Shown here piece after piece: positions 34,446 to 45,180 of a DNA stretch of 64,000 nucleotides. The translations under genes were made by a program, and so were the position numbers. Location: contig CM039196.1 in assembly GCA_008360975.2 (NCBI GenBank), positions 12,628,263 through 12,692,262 on the forward strand. The letters are read 5' to 3'. The stretch's first letter is position 1; each line of letters begins with the position of its first letter. The DNA is from Lichenostomus cassidix (Eukaryota > Chordata > Aves > Passeriformes > Meliphagidae). The notes beneath the pieces were generated by a model. It searched no databases. It was not told where the DNA came from and saw only the letters and a program-made list of their open reading frames with translations.

Positions 34446-34705
34446 CCAGAATCATCCAGGCTGGAAAAGACTTCCAAGATCATCAATCAACTTTGGACCA
34501 AATCCCACCATTCCCACTTAATCATGTCCCCAAATGCCACATTTTTAAACACTTCCAGGGATGATGACTCCACACTGCCCTGGGCAGCCTGTGCCAATGC
34601 CTGACCACTCTTTCTGCAAAGAAATTTTTCCTGAACTTCCCCTGGTGCAGGATTCCCATCCAGGCAGTCTTGGCCCTGTCCTCAAGTCTTCCCAGGAAGA
34701 AGAGT
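34446..34705 (-). mobile_element. Older CR1 LINE fragment
   Basis: The plus strand begins AGAATCATCCAGGCTGGAAA and continues TTCCAAGATCATCAATCAAC, CACTTCCAGGGATGATGACT and TGCAAAGAAATTTTTCCTGA. This is the reverse-complement CR1 3' region, same older family as 29780-29990 but longer and with the 3' tail retained. Confidence 0.85.
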
Positions 34706-37380
34706 TGTGATTCTGCAGGTGGGATTCCCTGTTTGCTGTGCTTGTCAAACTCATCTAGCAGAGCTCCACGAGCACCACCTAATCCAGGAGCAGTGGATCC
34801 AAGGAGGTGCAGGTGCTATCCAGGGATTTCCCAGCACTTGTGGAGTTGCTCACATTTTCTTCCCCGTGCTGGGGTGTGAGGGGAAGCGATGAAGATGAAG
34901 GCTCATCTGATGAAGCTGAAGGCTCAGAAGGGTAAGAGGGTCCCTCTCCCTCAACCTCAGAGCTGTTCCACCACATTCTGGCTCATTCCAAGCCACTCTG
35001 GATCCCTCCTCTGCGATCCAATATGGATCCTGCTTAAAAGAAACATTTTTTTGGAGTGTAGCAAAGCAATCAAAACCAACTCCTGGCTCTCAGATTTCCA
35101 CTGCTCCCGTTTTCCAGTGGGAATCCGCTCATTTTGCAGCCTATCTCAGTAATGAGCTGAGTGAATTTATAGGGAAGAAAAACTTCCCAGGTTTCTAAAT
35201 TATTCTTGGAATGATATATTGTAAACCTGCCCCACCAAACCATCGGCTGGGTTGTTTTACATTTATGGCAAAGATGATTTAGACCTCAAGTGGGAAATAA
35301 AATCTGGAGATGTTAAGTTTATTATAGAAAAATCCATTAAGAAGCCATTTTTCAGGAGGAGCAGTGGGGAAGGAAAACATGGAGCAGGGATGGTTGTTCC
35401 AAGTGTCTTGGAATACTTGTTAGCATTCCCAGTTTAGCTGAGTGTGCCTGTCAAACATCTGAGGAGCTGAAATGCTGCCCCCTGAGCTGAACTTGCTCTG
35501 GAAGTCCATTAGCTGTCTGTCACTCCCAGGGGCTGCCAAGATTTATCTGGGAATTGGTTGTGTCTGTGGTTGCGAGGCTGTGCCAGACTCCAAATCAATA
35601 ATTCAGGGCTGGTCAAACAGCTCTGACAGGCCGGGGTGGGCAGGCACCACGCTGATTGTTTGAACAGCTACAAAAGAAGTCTGTTCCCATTAAAAAAAAC
35701 CCAAAAACCCCATGACAAAAAGGGGAAATCCCCAGATAAATTCAACTGCAAATAGGAATTTTTGGAGGAAAATCAAAACCTTTATTTTTGGGCGGTGTGT
35801 CCTGAAGTGCTGCTGTTGGAATGTGCTTCAGGCTGTCGCCTCATGGTCCTGAAGGCATCAGCCTCCCCCGTGGGGAGGAGCAGGAGGCCATCCCGGCTTT
35901 GCCAGGGTCTCCAGGCACAGGGCAGGACAGGCAGGAGCAGCTCCAGCTCTGCAATCAGCATTCCCACAGTGTTTGAGCGAGGAGCTCTGCCAGGATCATG
36001 TTTCCACGGAGCATCAGCTCACTCCATGCACACAAAAAAGGGTTTGGACAAACCCCCGAGTTCCCTTCAACACCCATTTGAAACAGAATTTTTAACGAGC
36101 CTTTTCTGCATCATCCCATCATCCCAAACTGCCATGGTTTTCCTTTTCCCAGCTCTCCCAGTCCTTCCCTTCATCTGCCTGCTGAGCCCAGAGCCATTTT
36201 CCCCTCATTGTGGATCCTTTTTGCTGAGGACATAAAACATGCAGCTCTCATTTTTCTGTTCAATACTCAGCCCTCTTACTCCTCTTTCTCAGTGGTTTTT
36301 TTTTTGGTTTTGGGGTTTTTTGTTTTGGTTTGGTTTTTGTTTTTTTTCCCCCAAGTAAAGAAAAAATCCGAGTGGAGAGGGGCTACTTTTCCTTCCTGGA
36401 TCTGGAAAACAAACCAGGAGCCAGAAGCTCCCAGGTCCCATGTCTTGGCTGCCTTGAAGTGACTTGAAACTTCTCCTTTCCAAGCAGATTTTTGCAAGTG
36501 TTTCCACTGGGGATTAAAGTCACACTGGAGGTTTGGTAACACCCCTCAAAGGTGGTTTACTCCATAAATTAACTCCACTTCCCTGTGACAGAGGCAGCAA
36601 ATGGCAAAATGGAAACTGTGTGGGCTCTGTAAGACCCAGCTTGGTGTTTCTGGGAGGGGTCATTACGTGATGGGTGACAATTGGTATCAGTGAGCACTTG
36701 GAACATCTCTGGCCATGCCCACCCAGCCGTGGGAAGCAGCATCCCACCGTTGCCATGGCAACAGGGATGCTCCTGGGATGTGGGAGGTGGGAGCTGGGGC
36801 TGTGCCTCAGTTCTGTGGCCCTGTGCCCCAAACTGGGTCAGAAACATCAAAAAACTCCAGTTCAACTGTCCCGCGAGGCTGGCAGTGTTTGAGTGCCCCA
36901 GGAGAGCACTTTCCTCCCTCATCCTGCTCCTGCTTGGCAGAGTTTCATCTCAGGCCTCTCCCATGACCCTCCAGATGCCCTTCCTGCTGTCCCTGGGCAG
37001 GGGCTGCTCTCCCAGCTTGCTCTCCAAGGGTTCTGCAGGAATTCTGGGCTGCAGGGATGTCTGCAAAGAGCATTGCTGTTTGTCCACATCCTTTCTTCCT
37101 AATTCATGGCAGGAACTCCTAGAAGAGTGGGGAATGTTGGCACTTGCCCTTCACCCTGTCCCCTCAGCTCGCCAAAATCCTGGATTTGGGCTCTGGGACT
37201 GGAGTGTCCCTCTCCTCTGCAGGCAGCTCTGCTTAAGAGTGGAACCAGGATTTAAGCGAGAGATCCCCTTCTGCTCAAATAAAAATGGTCTTCAGTGTCA
37301 TCATCTCCAGCCCCCAACTCTCTCAGACACTGAATTCCCTAATTCCCTCCACATTTATCCTGACCTCCAACACAAAACTT
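34706..37380. other. Non-coding DNA, no gene seen
   Basis: A T/G-rich low-complexity stretch lies at 36293-36352. A 337-codon frame that runs into the pyrimidine tract at 37.4 kb is not a gene. Nothing else is recognisable. Confidence 0.5.
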
Positions 37381-37428
37381 CCTCTCCTCTCCTCTCCTCT
37401 CCTCTCCTCTCCTCTCCTCTCCTCTCCC
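37381..37428 (+). repeat. (CCTCT)n pentamer tract
   Basis: About nine perfect CCTCT units. Together with the CTTTTT tract just downstream it makes a nearly continuous pyrimidine strand of about 230 bp. Confidence 0.95.
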
Positions 37429-37469
37429 TTTACCCTGCCCACCCCTTTTCCTTCCTTTTTCCCCTTTTC

Positions 37470-37612
37470 TCTCTTTTTCTTTTTCTTTTTCTTTTTCTTT
37501 TTCTTTTTCTTTTTCTTTTTCTTTTTCTTTTTCTTTTTCTTTTTCTTTTTCTTTTTCTTTTTCTTTTTCTTTTTCTTTTTCTTTTTCTTTTTCTTCTTTT
37601 TCTTTTCTCTCT
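37470..37612 (+). repeat. (CTTTTT)n hexamer tract
   Basis: Over 20 CTTTTT units with few interruptions. The poly-Phe/Leu frames on the plus strand and the Lys/Glu/Arg frames on the minus strand are artefacts of this tract. Confidence 0.95.
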
Positions 37613-38501
37613 TTTCCTTCCCCATCCATCTGTGAAGCTGTGCCAGACTTTCATTATCCAGCTGTTTGGAGACCTCTTCCAATTTCCAACCTGAATTTAT
37701 CTCTGGTCACTTTACAACCACCTATCCTTGTGATAATATTGCTTTTAGCTTAAATGCCTCTTTCCCTCCTTGGAGATTTCTCCAGTGAATTTATAGGGAG
37801 CAATATCCCTCCAAGCCTGGCTAGATTTTAAAAAAGCCACCCCAAACTCATGCTGTTCCTTATCCATAACCCATTCTTTCCTCACTGCTCATCATCCAAG
37901 GAATACCTGCTGGAATTGGAGCCCTTCTTGGACATGATGGATTGGAAAAGCCATGGGAGAGGCAGATGGAGGGAGGGGCTGTCCATGCTCTGCTGGGAAT
38001 TCTCTCCTGTTTCAGTCTGGGACTCATTGAAATGTTGGTTCCGTGTAGGAAATCCTCCTCCTGTGATCAGCCACTTCAAGATCCATTTCCTCCGTTTTTG
38101 TGGCTAATGAGTACTGGGAAGAGCAGTTTGTAGGGATCACCCTGGAGCAGGGAATGCTGTCTGTCTGCCCCACAGGGTTCTGTGGTCTTCTCAAAGGTAT
38201 CCCAGATCTTCCAGGGGGACACTGGGGGTAAATGGGATCATTGGGTCAGAGCACCTGGAAAAATGCAGCAGAGGAGCAACTGTTTTCCAGCACATTCCCT
38301 TATTATTTCCTCCCCTCCCTTCCTCCCTTCCTGCTGCTCTGGATCTGTTCCTGGCTCACTGGATGTCAGGATTCAGGGAAGGGATGCTCAGTTTCCCCCC
38401 TGGATTGCCAGGCTTGTTCAGATGGGAAAATGCCCAGTGGGAAAATCCTCATTCCTTTGGATACCTGATAGATCATCACAGCCTCCCCAGCTGGAGATCA
38501 G
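37613..38501. other. Non-coding DNA, no feature seen
   Basis: Unique-looking sequence with no supported gene, RNA or transposon. Confidence 0.5.
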
Positions 38502-38775
38502 AGAATCCTGGAATATCCTGAAGAGACCCAGAGGGACCATCCAGTCCAGCTCCTGCCCTGCCCAGACAGCCCAACAATCCCACCCTGTGCATCCCTGGCA
38601 GTGCTGTCCAAACCCTCCTGGAGCTCTGGCAGCCTCAGGCTGTGCCCATTCCCTGGGGAGCCTGGGCAGTGCCCAGCACCCTCTGGGGGAAGAACCTTTC
38701 CTGATCTCCAGCCTGACTGCCCTGGCCCAGCTCCAGCCATTCCCTGGGTGCTGTCCCTGTCACAGGGACTGGAAT
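38502..38775 (-). mobile_element. CR1 LINE 3' fragment, second subfamily
   Basis: The plus strand reads CAGAGAATCCTGGAATATCC, GGACCATCCAGTCCAGCTCC, GTGCATCCCTGGCAGTGCTG and GAAGAACCTTTCCTGATCTC. This is the reverse complement of the subfamily at 12.9 and 58.8 kb. The minus-strand frame over it is a repeat shadow. Confidence 0.9.
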
Positions 38776-39639
38776 GATGTTTTCCAGTTGCAAGTCCTGA
38801 CTGTGAGGTTCAGGGGTCTAACTCTTGCAGGGACAGAGGATTTTCCCATAGGAAATAACACACCTGGCTCATAACTGCCATGGTTCCTCACTTATTCTTC
38901 TTTTGCTTTTTCCCAGGTGTTTTCCCTGAGCTCATCACTCTCCATTTATCCTCCTGAATTTTCTCTCACTCATTTTGCACCATTAATCTTTATTTAGGGA
39001 GTCAGATTTGAATCCCAGCCCTGCTCTCTGAGCTGTTTGCTCCTTCCAGCTCAGGTTCAAGTTTTTAAGCACATCTCCAGTCCATCATTTTGCGCCATTC
39101 ACAAAACCCCAGAGCAGATTCCAACCCTGCAGGGCTCCCTGGCCTGACAGAGCCATGTTTCTGCCTCTGTTTGTCTCCTACACCCGGAGCTTCCCTGGTT
39201 TTGTTCAGTTCCATTGTCAGGCCATGTTCCCCTCTGGCCTCTGTGTTTATAGCCAGGTTTTATGGAGTGTTCAGCCTGAGCAGGGACAGCAGAGCCCTGC
39301 CAGAGCCTGCAGCAGGCAGCTGGATAAATCACAGGGCTGGCCAACAATCCGTGTCCTCTGAGCTGGATCGGGAGGAGCCACGGGCACAGTGATGGAAAAG
39401 GAGCAGCTGCTGAGCTGTCCCAGTCTTGGGAATGCCACAGAGGTTGTCTGCTGGCACTGGGACTATCCCCAGCTTCGTGGGGAATGAGCAGACAGCCCTG
39501 AGGGTCTGTCCCACAGAAATGGCATCACAAAGCAGGATTTTGCTTTTCCCTGCAGCTCCTCTACAGAAATCTGGGCTGCTCACCATGCCAGGGTGGCTGT
39601 GGGGTGAGCAAGGATTGTGGAATCATAAAGCTGTGGCAG
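38776..39639. other. Non-coding DNA, no feature seen
   Basis: Unique-looking sequence. No gene, RNA or repeat is recognisable. Confidence 0.5.
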
Positions 39640-39957
39640 TGGAATCACAAAGCACTCCTATAAGCTCATCCAGTCCCACCCCTGCCATGGCAGGGACACC
39701 TTCCACTATCCCAGGTTGCTCCAAGCCCTGTCCAGCCTGGCCTTGGACACTGCCAGGGATCCAGGAGCAGCCACAGCTTCTCTGGGCACCCTGTGCCAGG
39801 GTCTCCCCATCCCCACAGTCAAGAATTTCTTAACATCCAATCCAAATCTCTTTTCTTTTGGTTTAAAACCATTCCCATTTCTCCTATCACCCTCTGACCA
39901 TGTAAAAATCCCTCTTCCTCATTTTTATCAGCCCCCATTAGGTACTGGAGGGCCATA
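39640..39957 (-). mobile_element. CR1 LINE fragment, about 320 bp
   Basis: Reverse complement of the GCTGTGGCTGCCCC subfamily. It extends further 5' than most copies here: plus-strand TTCTTAACATCCAATCCAAA and CACCCTCTGACCATGTAAAA mark that part. It abuts a second CR1 copy on its right. Confidence 0.85.
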
Positions 39958-40175
39958 GGATCATAATTCCCAACGGTTTGGGTTGTTAGAGACCTTAAAG
40001 CTCACCTGGTTCCAACCCTGCCCTGGGCAGGGACAGCTCCTGTCACTCAGCTCAATGCCCCAAGCAACCCGGCCACAGGAGGTGTCCCTGGAGCCTTCCC
40101 TTCTCCAGGCTGAACAATCCCAACTCTCTCAGCCCAGCTGACGTGCTCTCAGCTCCATGAAACTGCTCTGGTCAG
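39958..40175 (-). mobile_element. CR1 LINE fragment adjoining the previous one
   Basis: Begins with a CR1 tail in reverse complement (GGATCATAATTCCCAACGGT, TTAGAGACCTTAAAGCTCAC) and continues to CCTTCTCCAGGCTGAACAAT and CAACTCTCTCAGCCCAGCTG. Its tail lies directly against the 5' end of the copy at 39640, so one may have inserted next to or into the other. Confidence 0.8.
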
Positions 40176-41003
40176 ATGGACAACATGAGCAGGAGGAAAC
40201 AAAAGGGTAGGAGCAGCGTAGGGAACTTTTCTGAGCAGGAGCAGCTCAGGATTTGTGCCCTCCACTGGAAATCAGGAGCCTCTGCAGTTCCCCCTGCCCT
40301 CAGCAAGGGAAGTGCCCAGATCCCTCAAAAATCTGCCAGATCTGGTGCTTCCTGGCCCCTGGAGAACACACTCTGCTGGCATGTCCCCGTGGATCTGCTA
40401 AAGGGGGGATATTTGCATGGCCCAGCTGTGGAGCTGGATTTGGCTCCCCAAAGGCTCCAGTTCCCCTCAGGACAGGAGCACTGGGGCTGCTCCAGTAAGA
40501 GCAGGGTCCCCCAGCTGTCCTGGAGTGCCAGCAGCACATGGAATTCCCAGCGGGAACAAACCCAGAAGGACTGGGCACAGCAGCCCCACAGCAGCTACAG
40601 GACAAGCCCTGCCTGTTCCCAGCCCCTGCTGCTGCTTCAGTGGGGAGCAAGGAGCTGCCTCAGCTTCCCTGTGGGGAGCAAGAGGGAATGAGGCTGGAAT
40701 GGCTCCTCTCCCCTGCTGGCAGAGCTCTGCTCCCCCAGTCAAGGCTCTTTCTGGTGGCACTGGGAGGGCTCTGTGTGTCCTTGGTGGGGACAGTCCCGGG
40801 GAAAGTGCTGCATTATCCTGTGGTGGTGGGAAGGGGACAGAAGGAGGGGAAAGGCTGTTTTTGGCTGGGCTTCCCTTGCAGCAAACACCAGGGTTTGTAT
40901 TCCAGCTTTCTCCAGGGAGTGTGCCAGCAGTGCCCATGGACACAGGCTGCAATCCCTGGGAGAGCCAGTGCAGGTGAGGCCTGGAACGAGTCCAGTGCAG
41001 AGC

Positions 41004-41056
41004 AGCTCTTATCAGAGGGCAGAGAGCTCTTATCAGAGGGCAGAGAGCTCTTATCT
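41004..41056 (+). repeat. 21-bp repeat with three GATA motifs
   Basis: Units at 41004-41024, 41025-41045 and 41046-41056 (partial) each start AGCTCTTATC. TTATC is GATAA on the minus strand, so three GATA-factor core sites stand 21 bp apart. The first two units are identical (AGCTCTTATCAGAGGGCAGAG is 21 nt in all). Function is not shown. Confidence 0.8.
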
Positions 41057-41586
41057 GTGCTCTCCTGAGCTGGCAGCAGCCGAGGGAGGATGAGGTGCAG
41101 CCGTTAAATATGGGAATTGGAAATTCTCCAGAGCTACCCCTCCATCCAGGGAAAAAGGTCTCCAACAGCAGGTTTCGAGGGAACCCCAGAGCACAGGATA
41201 CACAGACTGCAGCAGCAGTGACAGCAGCCAGGGCTTGTCCCAAAGGTCTGCCTGGCCCTCCCTTCCTTCCCACCCCTTCCCTCCCCTTGCCAATGCTCCA
41301 AATGCCCAATTATCCCTCAGCTGGGTGTGGATTAGGGTGGGAATGAGAGCAGAGACGTGAAAGGAACTTCCTTTTTCTGGGAGGCTGATTTGCAAGCAGC
41401 CCTGCTGCCTTTTGGGGGGGCACTGACGCCGTGCTGGGCTGGGACAAGGATTTGGGGCAGCCAGGGGCTGGCTGGGCTCTAAGGCAGGGTTTAATTCCCA
41501 GCAAAGCTTTACCTGCCCAGTTTGGCACCTGAAATCTCTGTAATCACCAGAGCTCAGCCCTGGCAGCTCCACTGGGCAGCAGAGCA

Positions 41587-41666
41587 CCCCAAACTCACCC
41601 AGAGCCCCCCAAACTCACCCAGAACCCCCCAGACTCACCCAGAGCTCCCCAGACTCATCCAGAGCC
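41587..41666 (+). repeat. 20-bp tandem array, four copies
   Basis: Four units of the form CCCCAAACTCACCCAGAGCC with a few changes (CCCCAGACTCATCC in the last). Local minisatellite. Confidence 0.9.
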
Positions 41667-41772
41667 AGGCTTAACCCAGCCACCCTTCAGCCCCAGCTCA
41701 AAAAGTGCCTCAGCTCTGCCCTGAACCCCAGGAAAACCCTGTGCACCCCCCTTGGCAAACGTGTGGACTGCC

Positions 41773-41832
41773 ATGGAATCACAGAATCAATTAGGCTGGA
41801 AAAGGCCTCAGAGATCATCTCCTGTAAGCCTG
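41773..41832 (-). mobile_element. CR1 LINE 3' tail, very short
   Basis: The plus strand reads CATGGAATCACAGAATCAAT, TAGGCTGGAAAAGGCCTCAG and AGATCATCTCCTG: the last 60 bp of an older CR1 in reverse complement. Confidence 0.7.
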
Positions 41833-42349
41833 TCGTGGCCTAGATTGAATCTTTAATTTCTGTGTGACCCAGCCCTGTCACCAAATCTCCGCAGCCCCAA
41901 ATAACCAGGCTGTAAGCCCAGGTTTGTGCTGGCTCTGGAGCATGACTGCAGTGAAACTCAGCCCTGGCTGGCCTTCCACCTCTCTCTGAGTCTGGTTTGG
42001 AGGTGTTGAGCCTACAGCAACCCCTCATGAGCACCAAACGTGGGTTATCTTTAACCTTGAAGTCCAGGCAAATCTACTCCTCTCCTAAATCCCCAGACTT
42101 AGCCACGCCATGAACCTATTTTTTTTAATTTTTTTTCCTGCTTTTTCCTGGGTCTCAGCAGCAGTACTGAAACACTCAAAACTGAGGATGGATCCGAAAA
42201 TCTGCTGTTCCCCCCTCAGAAGTTCAGCCTGGTGCAGGTTTAGCTCTCCATCATTCAACCAACCAAAAATTTCAAAATCCCATCACGAAATCTCAGCGCC
42301 CGAGGTGAAAAAACTCAGCCTTGAGGGAGCTTTTCCTGTCCGTGGTGGG
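41833..42349. other. Non-coding DNA, no feature seen
   Basis: A T-rich run lies at 42119-42135. I see nothing else recognisable. Confidence 0.45.
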
Positions 42350-42405
42350 GTATGGAATGAGAGGAGCTTCCCACCCAAGCCATTCCATGATTCTGTGATG
42401 CTGTG
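42350..42405 (+). mobile_element. CR1 LINE 3' tail, very short
   Basis: GAGGAGCTTCCCACCCAAGC followed by CATTCCATGATTCTGTGATG is the terminal CR1 sequence in sense orientation, with nothing upstream that I can assign. Confidence 0.65.
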
Positions 42406-43081
42406 CATGGTCTGGAGCCCAGTGCAGTGCCCTGGATCCCTGGCAGTGGGGCTGGGATGGATGTGGCGCCAGCTCTGTGGCACGGGTGTCACACGGATCA
42501 GTGCAGCCTGGGGAGGTGGCTTTGGCAGGGACACTTCATCATCTTTTCCCTCATTAAATGTCTTTGCCATCTGTCTCCATTAGGGGCTGCTGTTGGCTCT
42601 GCCCCGTGTCAGGGGGTTGTACATTTACACAATAACCACCAGCAAATCCCATTTGTCTTCTCTGGGATTTGGGAAATGGGATTGAGGAGAGGAGCTGCTC
42701 TGCTCCCCGTGCACCCCTCACAGCTCCACCCTGATCGCAGCTCCCAGCCCTATCCGTGCACTTCCCAGGCTTCTCCCAGTGCTTGTCCCACTCCTGCAGC
42801 CTCAGCCCTCAATTCCAGACCCTCCTGTTGATGCCTTAGGATTTTAGCCTCTATATTTTTCATGGATCTGTAATCCTGCAGTGTGTCACTCTGGACTCCA
42901 TACAGGGTGCTGAGCTCCTGTTCTCAGCATTTTTAGATAAAACAATTCCTCTGAGCTCCAAACCCAAGGACACCTTAGTGTCTCAGGCCCCAAGACATGT
43001 AAATAACAGTGAATTGGGGTAGCAAACTTGGAGCAATTGACTTCATTAGCTGAAGCTGCAATTGGAGGGTTAAAGCTCGAT

Positions 43082-43106
43082 ATGCAAATGGACAAAACTT
43101 ATAAAG
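43082..43106 (+). promoter_or_regulatory. Octamer plus TATA box of the probable LTR
   Basis: ATGCAAAT ends 10 bp before TATAAAG. This close octamer-TATA pair resembles promoters driven by POU factors. It is the best core promoter I can see outside the provirus. Confidence 0.5.
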
Positions 43107-43193
43107 TATGAAGAACTCGTGACTCAGTGTCCATTTTGGGTGTAGCCCCTTGTCTGGCCTTTGTCTGCCCTAAATGCACCTTGAAGGCCCTTC

Positions 43194-43199
43194 AATAAA
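43194..43199 (+). terminator. AATAAA polyadenylation signal of the probable LTR
   Basis: A canonical AATAAA in CTTCAATAAATGC, about 90 bp after the TATA box, which is the usual R-region position in an LTR. Confidence 0.5.
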
Positions 43200-43260
43200 T
43201 GCAACTGCTTTTTATTCTCTGAACTTTGTCTACCTTCTGTTTTAGGTAAGTCCATCCAGG

Positions 43261-44519
43261 CATCACTGTCACCTACACACATCCTCCCCTCCCCATGGTT
43301 TTGCTTTCTGCACCTCCCACCCCTGCCAGGACACTGTGGGGTACTTGACACCCACTTATTTTTCATTTTCTCTGGGTGGAGAGGGTCTTTTCCCTGCCAT
43401 CCTCTGGGCAGCACTTCAGGTCCTGCCTCACCCCTGGCATTCCCTATAAATTGGGAGGATAATTCCATTCCTGCTGGGCTGGGCCTTGGCCAGCTGGCTC
43501 CATCCTGGAGCCACTGGAATTGGCTCCTTTGCTCCCAGGAGAAGCTTCTGGCAGCTCCTCCCAGTAGCCACCCCTGTGACCCTCCCTGCTCCCAAAACCT
43601 GGCCACACCACCCCAAAACCCAAATAAAACCCCACTGGATAAAGGGTTCCTGGGCATTAAAGAATAATTGCTGTGTCTGCACTCCTTTCTTTATAAATGC
43701 TGTAGTTTTAACATCAGAAAACCCTTGGGGATTAAACCCAGCCAGCTCAAGCTTTACAACTGGTTTTTAACACATTCAATCCTACAAGGTCTCCTTTTAA
43801 CCTGAGCCTCCTCCTGCTCCTCCTGTGCTCCTGGGGCACCTCCCAGGTGACGTGGGCTTGTGCAACAGAGCCTGGAACTGCTTGAAAAACAAACTGAAGT
43901 CAGAAAAAGGAAAATCAAAGGGTCAAGATCCAATTAATTTTTCACATAAATGGGCTCATCTATACTAAACCCCCTCCACAGAATCTTATAAAGGTGGTGA
44001 AAGGGAATGCAAGGAATCCAGTGGGATAAATCCCATTACTTCTAAGGAATTATTAGGCAAATGTGACTTGTTTTGGCTGGGGAGAAAAAAACAGGCAGCT
44101 GTGCAGGGAAACGGGGGTGACAAAGGCACAGAGGTGGCAGGAATTGCCCACATTGCTCCTTTCCTCTCCATCCCTGCCTGGGAATGCCACTGGCAGGGAG
44201 GTGGAGCAGGGAAGGGCTGTTCCTGCCGGTGGGGGAGGAGCAAAGCTGCCCAGATGTGCAGGAGGGCACAGCTGGGTCCTTTGTGGATCTTCTTTTATCA
44301 CCTTTGCCTTCCCAGCTTAGTGGAGAAAATAGATCTGGGATGGATAGAGGGAATGATCCCAACTGTGGTGTCCTGGTGGCAGTGCCAGGGATGACTCTGC
44401 TCATGACAGCGCAGCTTTGATGGCACTTTGGTTCTTCTCACCTGCCTTTCCTTAAGAAAACAGATTTAGGAAAAGCTCCAGCAAACCTGGAATGCTCCAG
44501 GTTTGGGAAGGAGTGGCTT
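43261..44519. other. Non-coding DNA, no feature seen
   Basis: Unique-looking sequence. No gene, RNA or repeat is recognisable. Confidence 0.45.
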
Positions 44520-45180
44520 GAGAGCTGCCTGGTGGAAAGGGACCTGGGGCTGCTGGTGACAGAGCTGGACATGAGGCAAGGGGTGCCCAGGTGGGCAGGA
44601 GGCCAAAGGCACCTGGGCTGTGGCAGCCCTGGGGTGGCAGCAGGAGCAGGGCAGTGCCTGTCCCCTGAGCTGGCACTGCTGGGGCACCTCAGTGCTGGGG
44701 GAGCTCTGGGACCCTCCTGACAAGAGAGACCTGCAGGGGCTGGAGGTGTCCAGGGAAGGGAACGGAGCTGGGAAGGGGCTGGAGCCCCAGGAGAGGCTGA
44801 GGGAGCTGGGAAAGGAGCTCAGCCTGGAGAAAAGGAGGCTCAGGGGGACCTTGTGGCTCTGCACAACTGCTGACAGGAGGGGACAGCCAGGGGGGGTCAG
44901 GCTGTGCTGCCAGGGAACAGGGACAGGAGGAGAGGGAACAGCCTCAGGCTGGGCCAGGGGAGTTTCAGGGTGGATATTGGGAAAAAATATTTCCCTGATA
45001 GATTGGTCAGACATTGGAGTGAATTGCCCATGGAGAGTGGAAGAGTTCTCTGGAAGTGTTCCTGAAACATCTGGATGTGGCCTCTGGGGAGGTAGGTTAG
45101 GAGGATTGTGGTGGTGCTGGGTGGATGAACGGTGGATGAGGTGACCTTGAGACCTCTCCAGCCTGGATAATTCTGTGGGG
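44520..45180 (+). mobile_element. CR1 LINE 3' copy with degraded ORF2 end
   Basis: This is the longest CR1 fragment in the window. Its upstream part translates to ERDLGLLVTELDM, which matches the pattern at the C-terminus of CR1 ORF2 (reverse-transcriptase protein), but the frame soon breaks. Next come AGGCTGAGGGAGCTGGGAAA and GCTCAGCCTGGAGAAAAGGA, then a diverged 3' part ending CCTTGAGACCTCTCCAGCC. Positions 44633-44962 are about 98% identical to 63197-63524, while the sequence after that is far more different. This is a dead, 5'-truncated copy. Confidence 0.9.

Larger units (their letters stand above)
42880..43260 (+). mobile_element. Probable solo retroviral LTR
   Basis: The order of signals is that of an LTR in plus orientation: an octamer ATGCAAAT (43082-43089), a TATA box TATAAAG (43100-43106), and an AATAAA polyadenylation signal (43194-43199) about 90 bp further on. 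A GCTTTTTATTCTCTGAAC stretch then follows, and CTTCTGTTTTAGGTAAGTCC, which contains a consensus 5' splice site. No gag, pol or second LTR is near. The ends and a target-site duplication are not clear, so the borders are approximate. It is unrelated to the LTRs of the 50-55 kb provirus. By its layout I would guess a gammaretrovirus-like (class I) family, but this is inference. Confidence 0.55.

Noticed and set aside
36681..37694. 337-codon plus-strand frame ending in poly-Phe/Leu
   Set aside because: Its second part is the CCTCT/CTTTTT tract and the first part has no recognisable domain.
40467..41309. 280-codon minus-strand frame
   Set aside because: No recognisable domain; it crosses the GATA-motif repeat and GC-rich unique sequence without exon signals.
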